Positions 34,640 through 43,811 are shown, counted from the stretch's first letter. The stretch is DNA of 64,000 nucleotides from Neobacillus cucumis (GCF_016908975.1 NZ_JAFBEX010000018.1:52257-116256); one strand, 5' to 3'. Program-made: numbers and translations. Notes: a model not told the origin generated them from the letters alone.

Positions 34640-36769
34640 TTAACGTAGATCTTTTTTACCTTCTTCAAGCCATAAAATACTGGTTACTCCGCGAGGATAA
34701 TACTTACTTCCTGCAATTTCACCGGAGATAATTTGATCGCTCCAGCTCCAAACCGATAAAGTCGGATGAGTTAACCAAGCCACATGAGCCGCATCTGCTT
34801 TAGCTCCTTTTTCATCCCATTCCCATCCGAGAATCTCCCGCGCAATAAATTGACACAGGTAAATTTTGCTTAACCAAGAATTGTTGCTTGTAGATGAAAT
34901 CTTCCAGCCCCCATCTTCAAACAAACATACCCCATCAGTTAATACGGTTTCTAGATGTGTTTTCAATACTTGAATATAGGCTCCAAAACGTCCATTTGGA
35001 TCTAATGCATCATGATTGTTGGTATAGTAAGGGAAAATTAATCCCTCAATTGCAGGAATAATCTTTGAATCATTTCCCTCTTTTATCACTGCAGGAATAT
35101 AGCCAGTTGGGGTTACATGAGAAACAATAGTCGCAGCGCATTTTTGAGCTTGCTCTCCTGACTGCTTAGAAAGTTCAGCAAAATCATTTTCTCTAAATAA
35201 CTTCTCTAAAGCCACATATGAGGCCCAAGTTTTTCCTGCCAAATAAATATTATTTCTCGCCTGGCCAAGAGAGACATCTAAACTGTCATAAGTTGTAATC
35301 TCTGCTCCACCCATAACACGTGATGAATCCAATCCCATAATTCCATCACGCTTATCCGCTTCAGGATGATCGCGGTTTATCATACTTTCAAAGCAGCGTA
35401 CAAAAACATCTAAGTTGGTGTTTAACCACTGAACATCCCCTGTTTGTTCTACATAAACTGACGCACACAATACCCAGTTTACAAGCTGCTCATAGGTCAT
35501 ATGTGAGAAACATCCATCTAAACCGTATAACTCATAGGAAGAATAATGCGGACGAGAAACTGTGTTAGCAACTCCCATATCGTGAGTAAAGCTAATCCCG
35601 CCCGGATATTCTGCTTCATCCCCAGGGAAACGAACTTTATCCTCATAGCTAAAGCGTTTAACAAACATGTCCAGTTCATTTTTGACCGTCCACGGATTCA
35701 TTTTTAGTTCAAAGAAGATCTGGTCAATAGTCAGGTCAAAGGTATTCATCATCCGATATTCGCCTTCATTTACTACCCAGAAAGGTTCGCCTTCTGCATC
35801 AAGCAGTTGTGTAGATCCATAATAACTGCGAATCGAATGAATCATCATAAACTTTTGATCTTCTGATAAATGAGCCGCGTCACTTACCAAGCTATTTGCT
35901 TGTCTTGCCCGATTTGCAAATTCATCGAAATTTTCTAATGCAAACGCTGCTACTGTTTCGATATTAGGAAAATATCTTGTGTAGTAGTAAGATGCATCCA
36001 TTCCGGCAGTCACATATCCGGAACGGTGGAAGCAAACGGCAAATTTATAGGTTCGTTTTTGCCCTGCCGGAACATCCATAATCAATGCACCAACCGGTCC
36101 TAAACCGAATGCCCAGTTTTCTTCAAAAGGCGTTGTTAAAATATTTTCCAAACTGAAGTGCAAAGCTGATTTTACTTCAGAATCATTAGTTGCAATACCG
36201 GTTAAACGCCCTTGTCCAATCCCGGCAATTCCATCACATGTATCATCCAGGCGGCGCATGGAACTGTATGCATCACTCCCTTGATATCCAAAGAAGGCAC
36301 GTCTCGTTTTCGTTCCATTTGTATTATCAATGGTAAGCTCCGCCCAAACAGCCGGAATTAATGTTTTCATCAACTCTTCGTCTGATGCAGCAGCTGGATC
36401 AGGAACTGATTGAACCTGAGTATAGATTGTGAAAGTTAAATCTCCCGCCTTCCAAGTATCTGTTCCCAATTGGAAATTACGTTTGATTTCTTCTTTCAAA
36501 TAAGGAAGAATAATACGTGGTTTATCTGGATTGGGATCCATATTTTCAATGTCATAGCGCTTACTTTCATCATCTTCTACATCAAAGAAAGGAAGTGCCT
36601 CATAAATCCCCTCACGTTCTAAAGATTCCACACCTACATATACATTTTTCCGAGGAGAGCGTCCAAGTTCTAAATCCAAACCGCCTCCATTTCCATAAAA
36701 CCCTAGTGTAAAACTTGAAAATGCTCCAATTGGTGAATGGTGTGCATTAAAAAACATATTCTTTGGCAA
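34640..36769 (-). CDS. GH52 beta-xylosidase, cytosolic
   Basis: A retaining family-52 beta-xylosidase of 709 residues that reads very close to the Geobacillus stearothermophilus enzyme (705 residues) from MPKNMFFNAHHSPIGAF to the end. The nucleophile Glu lies in VVNEGEYRMMN near residue 338, and the acid/base Asp lies in IMGLDSSRVMGGAE near residue 500. There is no signal peptide, so it hydrolyses imported xylo-oligosaccharides. The gene follows the 80-residue unknown protein gene (36924-37166) with a hairpin and a cre-like site between them, and the XylR box at 37185 probably controls both. Together with the GH43 at 9623 it gives the cell two unrelated xylosidases. Confidence 0.93.
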   Translation of the reverse strand: MPKNMFFNAHHSPIGAFSSFTLGFYGNGGGLDLELGRSPRKNVYVGVESLEREGIYEALPFFDVEDDESKRYDIENMDPNPDKPRIILPYLKEEIKRNFQLGTDTWKAGDLTFTIYTQVQSVPDPAAASDEELMKTLIPAVWAELTIDNTNGTKTRRAFFGYQGSDAYSSMRRLDDTCDGIAGIGQGRLTGIATNDSEVKSALHFSLENILTTPFEENWAFGLGPVGALIMDVPAGQKRTYKFAVCFHRSGYVTAGMDASYYYTRYFPNIETVAAFALENFDEFANRARQANSLVSDAAHLSEDQKFMMIHSIRSYYGSTQLLDAEGEPFWVVNEGEYRMMNTFDLTIDQIFFELKMNPWTVKNELDMFVKRFSYEDKVRFPGDEAEYPGGISFTHDMGVANTVSRPHYSSYELYGLDGCFSHMTYEQLVNWVLCASVYVEQTGDVQWLNTNLDVFVRCFESMINRDHPEADKRDGIMGLDSSRVMGGAEITTYDSLDVSLGQARNNIYLAGKTWASYVALEKLFRENDFAELSKQSGEQAQKCAATIVSHVTPTGYIPAVIKEGNDSKIIPAIEGLIFPYYTNNHDALDPNGRFGAYIQVLKTHLETVLTDGVCLFEDGGWKISSTSNNSWLSKIYLCQFIAREILGWEWDEKGAKADAAHVAWLTHPTLSVWSWSDQIISGEIAGSKYYPRGVTSILWLEEGKKDLR

Positions 36770-36853
36770 ATGAATTCCCTACTTTCATTATAATTAAGTA
36801 CACATTGCTGTTTTATTTACTTGCCAATGCTACTGCCAACTTACCCTCGATCG

Positions 36854-36885
36854 GTGCCCCTATGAGGTGATACTTTTAGGGGCAC
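36854..36885. terminator. Hairpin between the 80-residue gene and GH52
   Basis: GTGCCCCT and AGGGGCAC pair around a 16-base loop with no T-run after them. This is a partial terminator or RNA-processing site rather than a strong terminator. Confidence 0.45.
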
Positions 36886-36912
36886 TCCCTTTGTTCATTA
36901 GAACCAATTTTT

Positions 36913-36926
36913 CGAGAACGCTTTCA
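36913..36926. promoter_or_regulatory. cre-like site upstream of GH52
   Basis: On the minus strand TGAAAGCGTTCTCG, which matches the cre pattern except for the last base. It overlaps the stop region of the small gene, about 145 bases before GH52. Confidence 0.4.
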
Positions 36927-37166
36927 AAGCGCTCTAAATCCAGAAAGCTTCACCATAAGATCTTCATATTCTCTTCTTTCCATATTTTCGAAAGATTGGG
37001 CCTCCATCTGATTAAATTTCTCTACCAGCCAGTAGGCAGATAAATAAAGGGTTAATTGTTTTTTTACTATTTCCTCCGGCAAATTACTTTCAACATTTTG
37101 TGATGATATAACTGTGTAGGCAAACTTTTCAGGATTAATTTTCATTTTCTTATCCATTTTATCCAT
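36924..37166 (-). CDS. 80-residue protein of unknown function in the XylR regulon (paralogue A)
   Basis: A small, charged, soluble-looking protein, starting MDKMDKKMKINPEKFAYTVI. It then has a helical middle part (KKQLTLYLSAYWLVEKFNQM) and a C-terminal YEDLMVKLSGF. A GAGAGGAG ribosome site precedes the ATG. I do not recognise a family. A second copy, about 70% identical by eye, is at 42972-43214. Both stand next to xylose genes with XylR boxes, and both keep the core FAYTV(I/V)SS, PEEI(V/A)KKQLTLYLSAYWL and YEDLM(V/M)KLSG. Conservation through gene decay around copy B argues for function. No signal peptide, membrane span or DNA-binding motif is visible. Confidence 0.85.
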   Translation of the reverse strand: MDKMDKKMKINPEKFAYTVISSQNVESNLPEEIVKKQLTLYLSAYWLVEKFNQMEAQSFENMERREYEDLMVKLSGFRAL

Positions 37167-37184
37167 TGATAATTCTCCTCTCTC

Positions 37185-37216
37185 AAACTTTGTTTGTCCA
37201 TTAATTGAATTAAGTT
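37185..37216. promoter_or_regulatory. XylR-type operator of the 80-residue protein and GH52 genes
   Basis: AACTTTGTTTGT, seven bases, then the degenerate right arm TTGAATTAAGTT, 20-50 bases upstream of the start codon. It is downstream of a possible TAATAT -10 near 37225, so it would act as a roadblock. Confidence 0.55.
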
Positions 37217-37272
37217 GCTATATTACCTTTTATCAAACCCTCAGTATTCTTCAATTTTGAATAACCTTTACA

Positions 37273-37308
37273 AAGACCATGGAAGCTCCAGGTGCCTCCA
37301 AGGTCTTA
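37273..37308 (-). terminator. Probable terminator after xylB
   Basis: AAGACC(A/T)TGGA arms around a GC-rich loop, 28-63 bases after the xylB stop. The following T-run is short. Confidence 0.5.
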
Positions 37309-37335
37309 TTTGGAAAGTATCAACTGAAATCTGAA

Positions 37336-38835
37336 TTACTTTCTAAATTCTCTTAATTGCTCATTAAGAGTCTTCGTATGTGTATAAACATCCTGATAGA
37401 TCGTAAATAGTTTTTTGTATGTTTCAACATTTTCTTTAATTGGATAATAGGTCTTGGCAGTTTGAATAAAATTTTCTGCGCATTCCTTCAAAGAAGAGAA
37501 CCAGCCGCAGCCGAAAGCAGCCAGCATCGCAGCGCCCATTCCCGGTCCCTGTTCACTTGCCAGCTTTTCAATTTTGGCATCAAAAATATCTGCTTGCATT
37601 TGCAGCCAAATATCATTTTTTGCACCGCCGCCAATAGAAACGATGGAATCAATTTTTTTATCATTGTTTCTAAAAATTTGAATCGTTTCATTTAAAGAAA
37701 ACGTGATTCCTTCGAGAACACAGCGGGCAAAGTGCTTCCTTTCATGAGAGGCATCTATACCAATGAAGCTTGCGCGAATATTCGAATCCGCATGCGGTGT
37801 TCGTTCCCCAACTAAATATGGAGTAAATAACAAGCCATTTGCTCCTGGGGGAACCGTATCGACCCCTTGCAGAAACTCATCAAATGATTCTTCCTTTGCA
37901 AATGTATCTTTAAACCAGCTTAGGCTATATCCTGCGGCGAGGGTTACACCCATCGTATAGTAGGTATTTTCTTCACTATGGTTAAAATAATGAACCTTAC
38001 CATCAAAATCGAGATCATTTCTCTTTTCATAGGAAAGAATGACACCGGATGTACCTACGCTGCATAACGTTTTACCTTCCGCCAATATCCCAGCACCAAT
38101 TGCACCGCAAGCATTATCAGCCCCACCGGCAAACACTTTTGTAGCTTCAGACAATCCAGTACTCTTGGCAAAGTCAATAGAAACGGTTCCAACACACGCA
38201 TGTGATTCAACTAACGGTGGACAAAGCTCTGGTGAAAGACCGAACAGATTTAATATTTCAGTGCTCCACTCCCGTTTGGCTACATTAAGCATGAGGGTTC
38301 CTGCAGCATCTGAGTATTCCATATGGATATTACCTGTGATCCGATAACGTAAATAATCTTTTGGCAGCATGAATACCTTGGCTTTTACAAAGTTATTTGG
38401 CTCATACTCTTTTACCCAAAGAAGCTTCGGTAAAGTAAACCCTTCCAATGCTGGATTCTTTGTTATCTCCAATAACTGTTCCTTGCCAACAACATCATAA
38501 ATTTGCTGACATTGTTCAGTTGTGCGTGTGTCATTCCACAAAATTGCATTTCTTATTACCTGACGATTTTGATCTAATAAAACAAGGCCGTGCATCTGTC
38601 CAGAAAAACTGATTCCCTCAATTTCACTGATATCGCCTTTGAAATTATTGACAAGTTCAGCAAGTCCTTCTGTTGTTCTTGACACCCATGCTTCTGGATC
38701 CTGCTCACTATAGCCCGACTTTTCGATTATTAAAGGGTAGGATTTTGATACTTCCTGGCAAACTTCGCCGTCTTGATTCACAAGCAAAATTTTTACTGCA
38801 CTTGTACCAAGGTCGATTCCAATTACGTACTTCAT
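37336..38835 (-). CDS. xylB: Xylulokinase
   Basis: Phosphorylates D-xylulose with ATP to D-xylulose 5-phosphate, which enters the pentose phosphate pathway. It is a 499-residue FGGY kinase. The N-terminal phosphate-binding segment is GIDLGTSAVKILLV, substrate-site residues lie in GISFSGQMHGLVLLD, the ATPase core has ADNACGAIGAG and CSVGTSGVI, and the C-terminal adenosine motif is IGGGAKNDIWLQMQAD. The gene follows xylA by 73 bases, with a strong hairpin between them (38857-38885), so it is probably made in lower amounts. A deleted relic copy lies at 44018-44200. Confidence 0.95.
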   Translation of the reverse strand: MKYVIGIDLGTSAVKILLVNQDGEVCQEVSKSYPLIIEKSGYSEQDPEAWVSRTTEGLAELVNNFKGDISEIEGISFSGQMHGLVLLDQNRQVIRNAILWNDTRTTEQCQQIYDVVGKEQLLEITKNPALEGFTLPKLLWVKEYEPNNFVKAKVFMLPKDYLRYRITGNIHMEYSDAAGTLMLNVAKREWSTEILNLFGLSPELCPPLVESHACVGTVSIDFAKSTGLSEATKVFAGGADNACGAIGAGILAEGKTLCSVGTSGVILSYEKRNDLDFDGKVHYFNHSEENTYYTMGVTLAAGYSLSWFKDTFAKEESFDEFLQGVDTVPPGANGLLFTPYLVGERTPHADSNIRASFIGIDASHERKHFARCVLEGITFSLNETIQIFRNNDKKIDSIVSIGGGAKNDIWLQMQADIFDAKIEKLASEQGPGMGAAMLAAFGCGWFSSLKECAENFIQTAKTYYPIKENVETYKKLFTIYQDVYTHTKTLNEQLREFRK

Positions 38836-38856
38836 TTTTTATCATCTCTTTTCTAT

Positions 38857-38885
38857 AAAAACGTGCTGGAGTTAAGCTCCAGCAC
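38857..38885 (-). terminator. Hairpin terminator between xylA and xylB
   Basis: A stem of GTGCTGGAG / CTCCAGCAC with a 4-5-base loop, followed on the minus strand by GTTTTTATAG. It lies within the xylA-xylB gap, so it should end most xylA transcripts and let some read through into xylB. Confidence 0.8.
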
Positions 38886-38908
38886 ATTTTTAATGATTAT
38901 TCTATTTA

Positions 38909-40240
38909 TTAAACACGCACACTGGAAAGAGTTTCAAGAAGATATTGATTCAATAATGCTCTTAGGCGCTCTGTTTTACCAGATTTATTTTTGATTTCAG
39001 TCAATCCTAGGGCATATTCTTCTAACTCGTGGAAGTTTGTTGTACCTTCAACGATTTTCTTGCCAATACCTTGAGTATAGCTGCTGTAGCGGTCTTCAAT
39101 GAAACTATCAAACACTTTATCTTCAATCAGCTTGTTAGCAACCTTTAAGCCGATAGCAAAAGAATCCATTCCTGCGATATGGCCCTCAAATAGGTCTTCA
39201 GGATCAAAAGATCCTCTTCTAACTTTTGCATCGAAGTTTAATCCGCCTTTTCCAAGACCCCCGTTTTTCAAAATTTCATACATTGCAAGAGTAGTAGTAT
39301 AAAGATCTGTTGGGAATTCATCTGTATCCCATCCAAGCAATACATCACCTTGGTTGGCGTCAACTGAACCTAACATCCCATTGATACGAGCAGTTCTTAA
39401 TTCATGCTCAAATGTATGGCCTGCAAGAGTTGCATGGTTTGCTTCGATATTAAACTTAAAGTAATCTTGTAAATCATATTTTTGTAAGAATGCTAGTCCT
39501 GTAGCAACATCAAAATCATATTGGTGCTTAGTAGGCTCTTTTGGTTTAGGCTCGATTAAGAATGGTCCATCGAAACCGATTTCTTTTGCATAATCAACTG
39601 CCATATGGAAGAAGCGTCCTAAGTTGTCCATCTCTAATTTCATATCTGTGTTTAACAGTGTTTCATAACCTTCACGGCCGCCCCAGAATACATAGTTTTC
39701 TGCACCAAGTTCTTTTGCAACTTCCAATCCCTTTTTCACTTTTGCTGCAGAGTAAGCAAAAACATCAGCGTTGCAGGATGTAGCTGCACCATGTGTATAA
39801 CGTGGGTTTGTAAACATGTTGGCAGTATTCCATAATAGCTTTGTTTTGCTTGTTTTCATGTATTCTTTAATCATTGCAACAATAACATCTAAGTTTTCAT
39901 TTGATTCTTTTAATGTGCTTCCCTCTGGAGCAATATCAAAATCATGGAAACAGAAGAAAGGAACATCAAGCTTTTCAAAAAATTCAAAAGCAGCCTCAAC
40001 ACGTGCTTTTGCTAAATCCATACCTTTTAAATGACCCCATGGTCGAATGGCAGTACCTACTCCAAACGGATCTGTTCCGTCTGCATTAAAAGTGTGCCAA
40101 TAAGCTACTGAAAAACGAAGTAGTTCCTCCATTGTTTTACCATTTACTTTTTCTTGTGGATTATAATATTTATAAGCTAAAGGATTTTTCGAATCTGCAC
40201 CTTCATACTTAATCTTGTTTACATTTTCAAAGTAAGCCAT
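38909..40240 (-). CDS. xylA: Xylose isomerase
   Basis: Converts D-xylose to D-xylulose in the cytosol with two divalent metal ions. The class II enzyme has 443 residues. The catalytic His99 with Asp102 lies in FFCFHDFDIAPEG, a metal Glu is in FWGGREGYETL, and the later metal ligands are in FNIEANHATLAGHTFEHEL and GMLGSVDANQGD. ATG 40240 is the start, with AGGAGG just upstream; the reading frame opens 12 codons earlier without one. The promoter is TAGACA-17-TATAAT with a XylR box over it (40312-40355). The divergent xylR1 starts 338 bases away. A relic second copy is at 49869-50148. Confidence 0.96.
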   Translation of the reverse strand: MAYFENVNKIKYEGADSKNPLAYKYYNPQEKVNGKTMEELLRFSVAYWHTFNADGTDPFGVGTAIRPWGHLKGMDLAKARVEAAFEFFEKLDVPFFCFHDFDIAPEGSTLKESNENLDVIVAMIKEYMKTSKTKLLWNTANMFTNPRYTHGAATSCNADVFAYSAAKVKKGLEVAKELGAENYVFWGGREGYETLLNTDMKLEMDNLGRFFHMAVDYAKEIGFDGPFLIEPKPKEPTKHQYDFDVATGLAFLQKYDLQDYFKFNIEANHATLAGHTFEHELRTARINGMLGSVDANQGDVLLGWDTDEFPTDLYTTTLAMYEILKNGGLGKGGLNFDAKVRRGSFDPEDLFEGHIAGMDSFAIGLKVANKLIEDKVFDSFIEDRYSSYTQGIGKKIVEGTTNFHELEEYALGLTEIKNKSGKTERLRALLNQYLLETLSSVRV

Positions 40241-40311
40241 TGTCGTTTCCTCCTGTAATTTAAATATCCTTTTCAACGCCTTGTTCGGCTTTTAATCTTG
40301 TTTACAGTTTT

Positions 40312-40355
40312 ATTATATCACCGCCAACTTAGTTTGTCTATCGAATAAACTAAAT
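40312..40355 (-). promoter_or_regulatory. xylA promoter and XylR operator
   Basis: On the minus strand TAGACA (40340-40335), 17 bases, TATAAT (40317-40312). The operator AACTTAGTTTGT-N7-ATAAACTAAAT occupies 40326-40355 and covers the -35 box, so bound XylR blocks RNA polymerase. Confidence 0.88.
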
Positions 40356-40504
40356 AATTTTTATAAATTATATATAGACTCAGTCACGATTAGGAATATC
40401 TTTGTTAATTATTTAACAATATCTACTTTTATGATATTATCCTTATAAGGATAATGAATATAATAAAAAAAACGGTCTTCTAGTTTGACCGTTTAAACAA
40501 CATA

Positions 40505-40533
40505 TTACGTTTGGATATCAAACAAACTAAATT
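40505..40533. promoter_or_regulatory. XylR-type operator in front of xylR1
   Basis: Read on the minus strand: AATTTAGTTTGT, seven bases, CCAAACGTAA. It lies 45-75 bases upstream of xylR1 and suggests autoregulation; half-site-like ATATCAAACAAAG follows at 40552. Confidence 0.65.
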
Positions 40534-40577
40534 CATGGTATTATTATGTTATATATCAAACAAAGGAGGTGAATTTA

Positions 40578-41738
40578 TTGCAGCCATTAACATGGAATCA
40601 ACAAGTTGTGAAAAAAAATAATAAATCACTTGTATTAGATATGGTTAGGGAAAACGATCCAATATCGCGTGCGGATATTGCCCAATCTACTGGTCTAAAT
40701 AAAGCAACCGTTTCTTCTTTGATAAATGAATTATTAGAAGAAGAACTGGTGTATGAATCGGGCGCTGGTGAATCCAGTGGCGGACGTCGTCCTGTCATTC
40801 TTTATTTTAAAAGAGCAGCCGGTTTTTCTATTGGAATAGATATTGGTGTTAATTATATTTTAATTGTTTTAACCAATTTAAAAGGCGAAATTGTAATCGA
40901 AAAACATGAACAAATCATTGATTCAACTTATTCGGTTGTAATTGGACAAGTTAAAAAGATGATTCGTGCCATTATGAACGAAATGCCCTACAGCAAATAT
41001 GGCATTGTTGGGTTTGCAGTCGGAGTTCCAGGAATTGTTGATAAAGAAGGCATCGTAGTGCTCGCACCAAACCTAGGCTGGAAGAATATCAACCTAAAAG
41101 AAGAATTGGAAGCCGAATTTAATGTTCCCGTATGTGTTGAAAACGAGGCAAATGCTGGAGCATATGCCGAAAAACAATTTGGTGCAGGCCAGAATTCAGA
41201 AAACCTCATTTATGTTAGTGCCAGCAGTGGAATTGGTGTTGGCATTATATTAAATGGACAGCTGTATAAAGGTGAGAGTGGTTTTTCTGGTGAAATGGGA
41301 CATATGATTATTCACATCAATGGAAGACCTTGCAAATGCGGCAGCAAGGGATGTTGGGAAATGTACGCCTCTGAGAACGCTTTAATGTCGTTGACCAATC
41401 AAAGAAATGTAACCCTTGAGTCTTTAATCCAATTGGCCGAAGAAAATGATCAAAACACCATCAAACTATTTGAGGAAATTGGACAATATATCGGCTATGG
41501 AATTAACAATATTATCAATAGTTTTAATCCAAGACAAGTGATCATTGGAAATCGGCTGGCTATGGCACAAAAGTGGATAGAGCCTGCGATTCGAAAAACG
41601 GTTAAATCCTCTGCCTTATCATATAATCAGAGCGATAATGAAATTCTCTTTTCAAAGCTTTCCACCCATTCAACAGCGCTAGGTGTAGCAGCTTTCGCAA
41701 TTGAAAATTTTATCAAAAATGGGATAAACGAAGCGTAA
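40578..41738 (+). CDS. xylR: Xylose repressor, ROK family (copy 1)
   Basis: A repressor of xylose genes released by xylose, 386 residues. The N-terminal winged helix reads ISRADIAQSTGLNKATVSSL (about 32-52). The ROK sugar-binding domain has GIDIGVNYILIVLTNLKG, PNLGWKNINLKEEL, VENEANAGAYAEK and the zinc-type cluster CKCGSKGCWE near 260. TTG 40578 is the likely start: AAAGGAGGTG precedes it by six bases, and the GTG at 40569 falls inside that ribosome site. It is divergent from xylA-xylB. It shares roughly half its residues with the second copy at 50359-51516, which reads closer to B. subtilis XylR. Confidence 0.93.
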   Translation: MQPLTWNQQVVKKNNKSLVLDMVRENDPISRADIAQSTGLNKATVSSLINELLEEELVYESGAGESSGGRRPVILYFKRAAGFSIGIDIGVNYILIVLTNLKGEIVIEKHEQIIDSTYSVVIGQVKKMIRAIMNEMPYSKYGIVGFAVGVPGIVDKEGIVVLAPNLGWKNINLKEELEAEFNVPVCVENEANAGAYAEKQFGAGQNSENLIYVSASSGIGVGIILNGQLYKGESGFSGEMGHMIIHINGRPCKCGSKGCWEMYASENALMSLTNQRNVTLESLIQLAEENDQNTIKLFEEIGQYIGYGINNIINSFNPRQVIIGNRLAMAQKWIEPAIRKTVKSSALSYNQSDNEILFSKLSTHSTALGVAAFAIENFIKNGINEA

Positions 41739-41761
41739 CCCCCTTTAATTACATTTCAAAT

Positions 41762-41790
41762 GCCCGCTCTACAACAGAGCGGGCATTTGC
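41762..41790 (+). terminator. Terminator of xylR copy 1
   Basis: GCCCGCTCT and AGAGCGGGC pair around a 5-base loop, followed by ATTTGC. It lies 24 bases after the stop. Confidence 0.8.
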
Positions 41791-42139
41791 TATAATCTTA
41801 ACTTCAATACCATACAACCTTTGTTAATCCAAAGTGTCTCCTACAAGCAGGCATTCATCACCTCATTAAAATAAAGTGCGTTCTACCTGTGAAATCGTAA
41901 AAAGTCCCCATTATCGGTTAATCCCTTTGCTGAAGCGAATATAAAATATTTTTTTCTCTACTTATCGCTTTTAAATGCTCATTAACTACATCTGAATATA
42001 AACATTTATCGCACTTAATTAAAAATTCCCCCATTTCGTCTAGAACGACCTGTATATTGGGAGATCCCAATATCCGTTAACAAAGATTCGATAAAAGGCA
42101 GGAATTTTTTTTAACTCTCTGTTTCTAACTAAGGACCAT
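41791..42139. other. Non-coding gap
   Basis: No credible gene, operator or strong hairpin seen. The sequence is AT-rich and broken in all frames. It ends at the SGNH hydrolase relic. Confidence 0.4.
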
Positions 42140-42775
42140 CAAGTGACTTTTAATGGAAGCCAATCTGTTACTATGCCTACTGGCCAGGAATTAAAGAGCG
42201 GCCCGGCTACATGGCATTTTAATTCGAATCAGAATACTTATTTCTCTAATACTGGGGACCACACATCGGATACTGAAATTCTGATTAACCTTCAAAAACT
42301 GGAAATGGCTGTTACTGGCTGGGTGGCGTTGATGTTTTTAGCACACCCATCGGTCAAAGGAGCTGTCGTGACTCTCGGGGACTCGATTACTGACGGTTGG
42401 CAGTAGACACCAAATGCCAATCATCGCTGGACTGATTTCTTAGCGGACCGTTTTAAACAGGAACTGTTGGCCAACAGATGTCCGTCCTTAATGAAGGGAT
42501 TACAGGCAATCGGATTCTGAGCGATTCGCCAAATTATGAGATCAAAGCTTTGGAACGATTGGATCGGGATGTGTTTAACCAAACCGTGTTACTGATGTTA
42601 TTTTAGTAAAAGGAATCAATGATATCAGCGATTTTAGTAAGCTTTTACTTGATCCAAATAACCTGCGTATGTTGAATCCAAAAAATATGATTCCGGGGAT
42701 CACTTGCACGCTAGTGATCCGGGCTATAAAGCTATGGATGATTTTATTAATCTTTCAATGCCGGAACATAAATAA
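42140..42775 (+). pseudogene. Broken SGNH/GDSL hydrolase, possibly a former acetylxylan esterase
   Basis: Plus-strand pieces in changing frames follow an SGNH hydrolase. A beta-rich N-terminal part begins VTFNGSQSVTMPTGQELKSG. Then come block I GAVVTLGDSITDGWQ (stop follows at 42404), NHRWTDFLADRFKQEL, SVLNEGITG-like sequence, VILVKGINDIS, and the C-terminal Asp-x-x-His block GDHLHASDPGYKAMDDFINL ending at 42775. At least three frameshifts and stops are needed. Some GDSL esterases deacetylate xylan or xylo-oligosaccharides, which fits the locus, but the original substrate is unknown. Confidence 0.78.
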
Positions 42776-42816
42776 AAAGAGTTGCAGACTTTAGGTTCAC
42801 TGGAAAAAATATTGGA

Positions 42817-42847
42817 TTACTTAGTTTGTTCAGGAAATAAACTGATA
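42817..42847. promoter_or_regulatory. Orphan XylR-type operator
   Basis: TACTTAGTTTGT, seven bases, ATAAACTGATA, a well-kept box with no gene reading away from it on either side: the SGNH relic ends to its left, and the 80-residue gene ends to its right. Confidence 0.65.
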
Positions 42848-42899
42848 TAAAAGAATTGCTATATATCAACAATTACATTTGACTAGGCAATTTATTTTT

Positions 42900-42941
42900 T
42901 TAAAAAAATCACTACGTCGTCCTTATTCGGTGAGTGGTGAT
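42900..42941 (-). terminator. Terminator after the 80-residue protein gene B
   Basis: ATCACTACG and its inverse (CGGTGAGTGGTGAT) form a stem of about 9-12 bp, followed on the minus strand by TTTTTTTA. It lies 31-72 bases after the stop. Confidence 0.75.
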
Positions 42942-42971
42942 TCTTTGCTGTAAACAGAACATATTCAGCTA

Positions 42972-43214
42972 TCAAAACACTTTATATCCTGAAAGTTTCA
43001 TCATTAGGTCCTCATATTCTTTTCTTTTCATATTTTGGAAAGATTGGGTCTCTAAGCTGTTAAACTTCTCTGCCAGCCAATAAGCACTTAAATATAGTGT
43101 TAATTGTTTCTTCGCTATTTCTTCTGGCATATCACCTTCAACATTACGTGAAGATACAACTGTGTATGCAAATTTTTCAGCATTAATCTTCATTTTCTTT
43201 TCATTCTTATTCAT
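42972..43214 (-). CDS. 80-residue protein of unknown function (paralogue B)
   Basis: It starts MNKNEKKMKINAEKFAYTVV, continues with PEEIAKKQLTLYLSAYWLAE and ends YEDLMMKLSGYKVF. ATG 43214 is preceded by AAGGAGAG and is preferred over an in-frame start at 43247. Length and sequence match paralogue A (36924-37166); differences are mostly conservative. It follows a dead symporter relic and two XylR-type boxes in a region where nearly all neighbours are broken, yet this frame is intact and has its own terminator. The family is unknown to me. No membrane or export signal is visible. Confidence 0.83.
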   Translation of the reverse strand: MNKNEKKMKINAEKFAYTVVSSRNVEGDMPEEIAKKQLTLYLSAYWLAEKFNSLETQSFQNMKRKEYEDLMMKLSGYKVF

Positions 43215-43329
43215 TAAACAACTCTCCTTCTTACTTTTCTTATACATGCAGTAATTAAAATTTGCCGTGCAAATCTGGTTACATCAAAATCGAGCCGCCC
43301 CCTCATAAAGCAAACACCGTAGATGGGGT

Positions 43330-43645
43330 AATCACTGGTATTTTCCCTTAATTCTTTTCTGTCCTCAATATCTGTATTCGTTTTTTCAATACCTTTGTTG
43401 GAAATCGGGTAAAAAAGAATACCGACTATCCCAAGAATGACGACACAAATTGGGATTATGCAAAGAACCATTAAAATACCATGCATAGCTACAGCACTTT
43501 GAACTTTAAAAACTTCAACAAACCCTGTTACAGACAAGTACATATCCACGGACAATCCCGCCTAAAGCAAAACCTATTTTCAATACAAAACCAGTAACAG
43601 AGTTAATGACACCATTCAATTAAAAGCCCTTACATTCTTAATAAC
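43330..43645 (-). pseudogene. C-terminal relic of a GPH-family symporter
   Basis: The minus strand reads NGVINSVTGFVLKIGFALGG near 43620, then, after a break, FKVQSAVAMHGILMVLCIIP with a last hydrophobic span ending YPISNKGIEKTN. This is the final part of a XynP-like symporter. The N-terminal three quarters are missing. XylR-type boxes at 43689 and 43812 lie upstream. Confidence 0.7.
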
Positions 43646-43688
43646 GTACCATACCCATAAAGAATATCTATACACGGCCTGAGGCTTC

Positions 43689-43719
43689 TTGTTAGTTTGT
43701 CTTCTAACCAAACTATGTT
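43689..43719. promoter_or_regulatory. XylR-type operator in front of the symporter relic
   Basis: TTGTTAGTTTGT, seven bases, CCAAACTATGTT. Confidence 0.6.
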
Positions 43720-43811
43720 AACTATATTTTAACACATTCTATTTCATGATACCATTCAATTTCTTAAAAAAAATACAATAAAAACACTTGTGAACTATGT
43801 TTTTCCTTATT

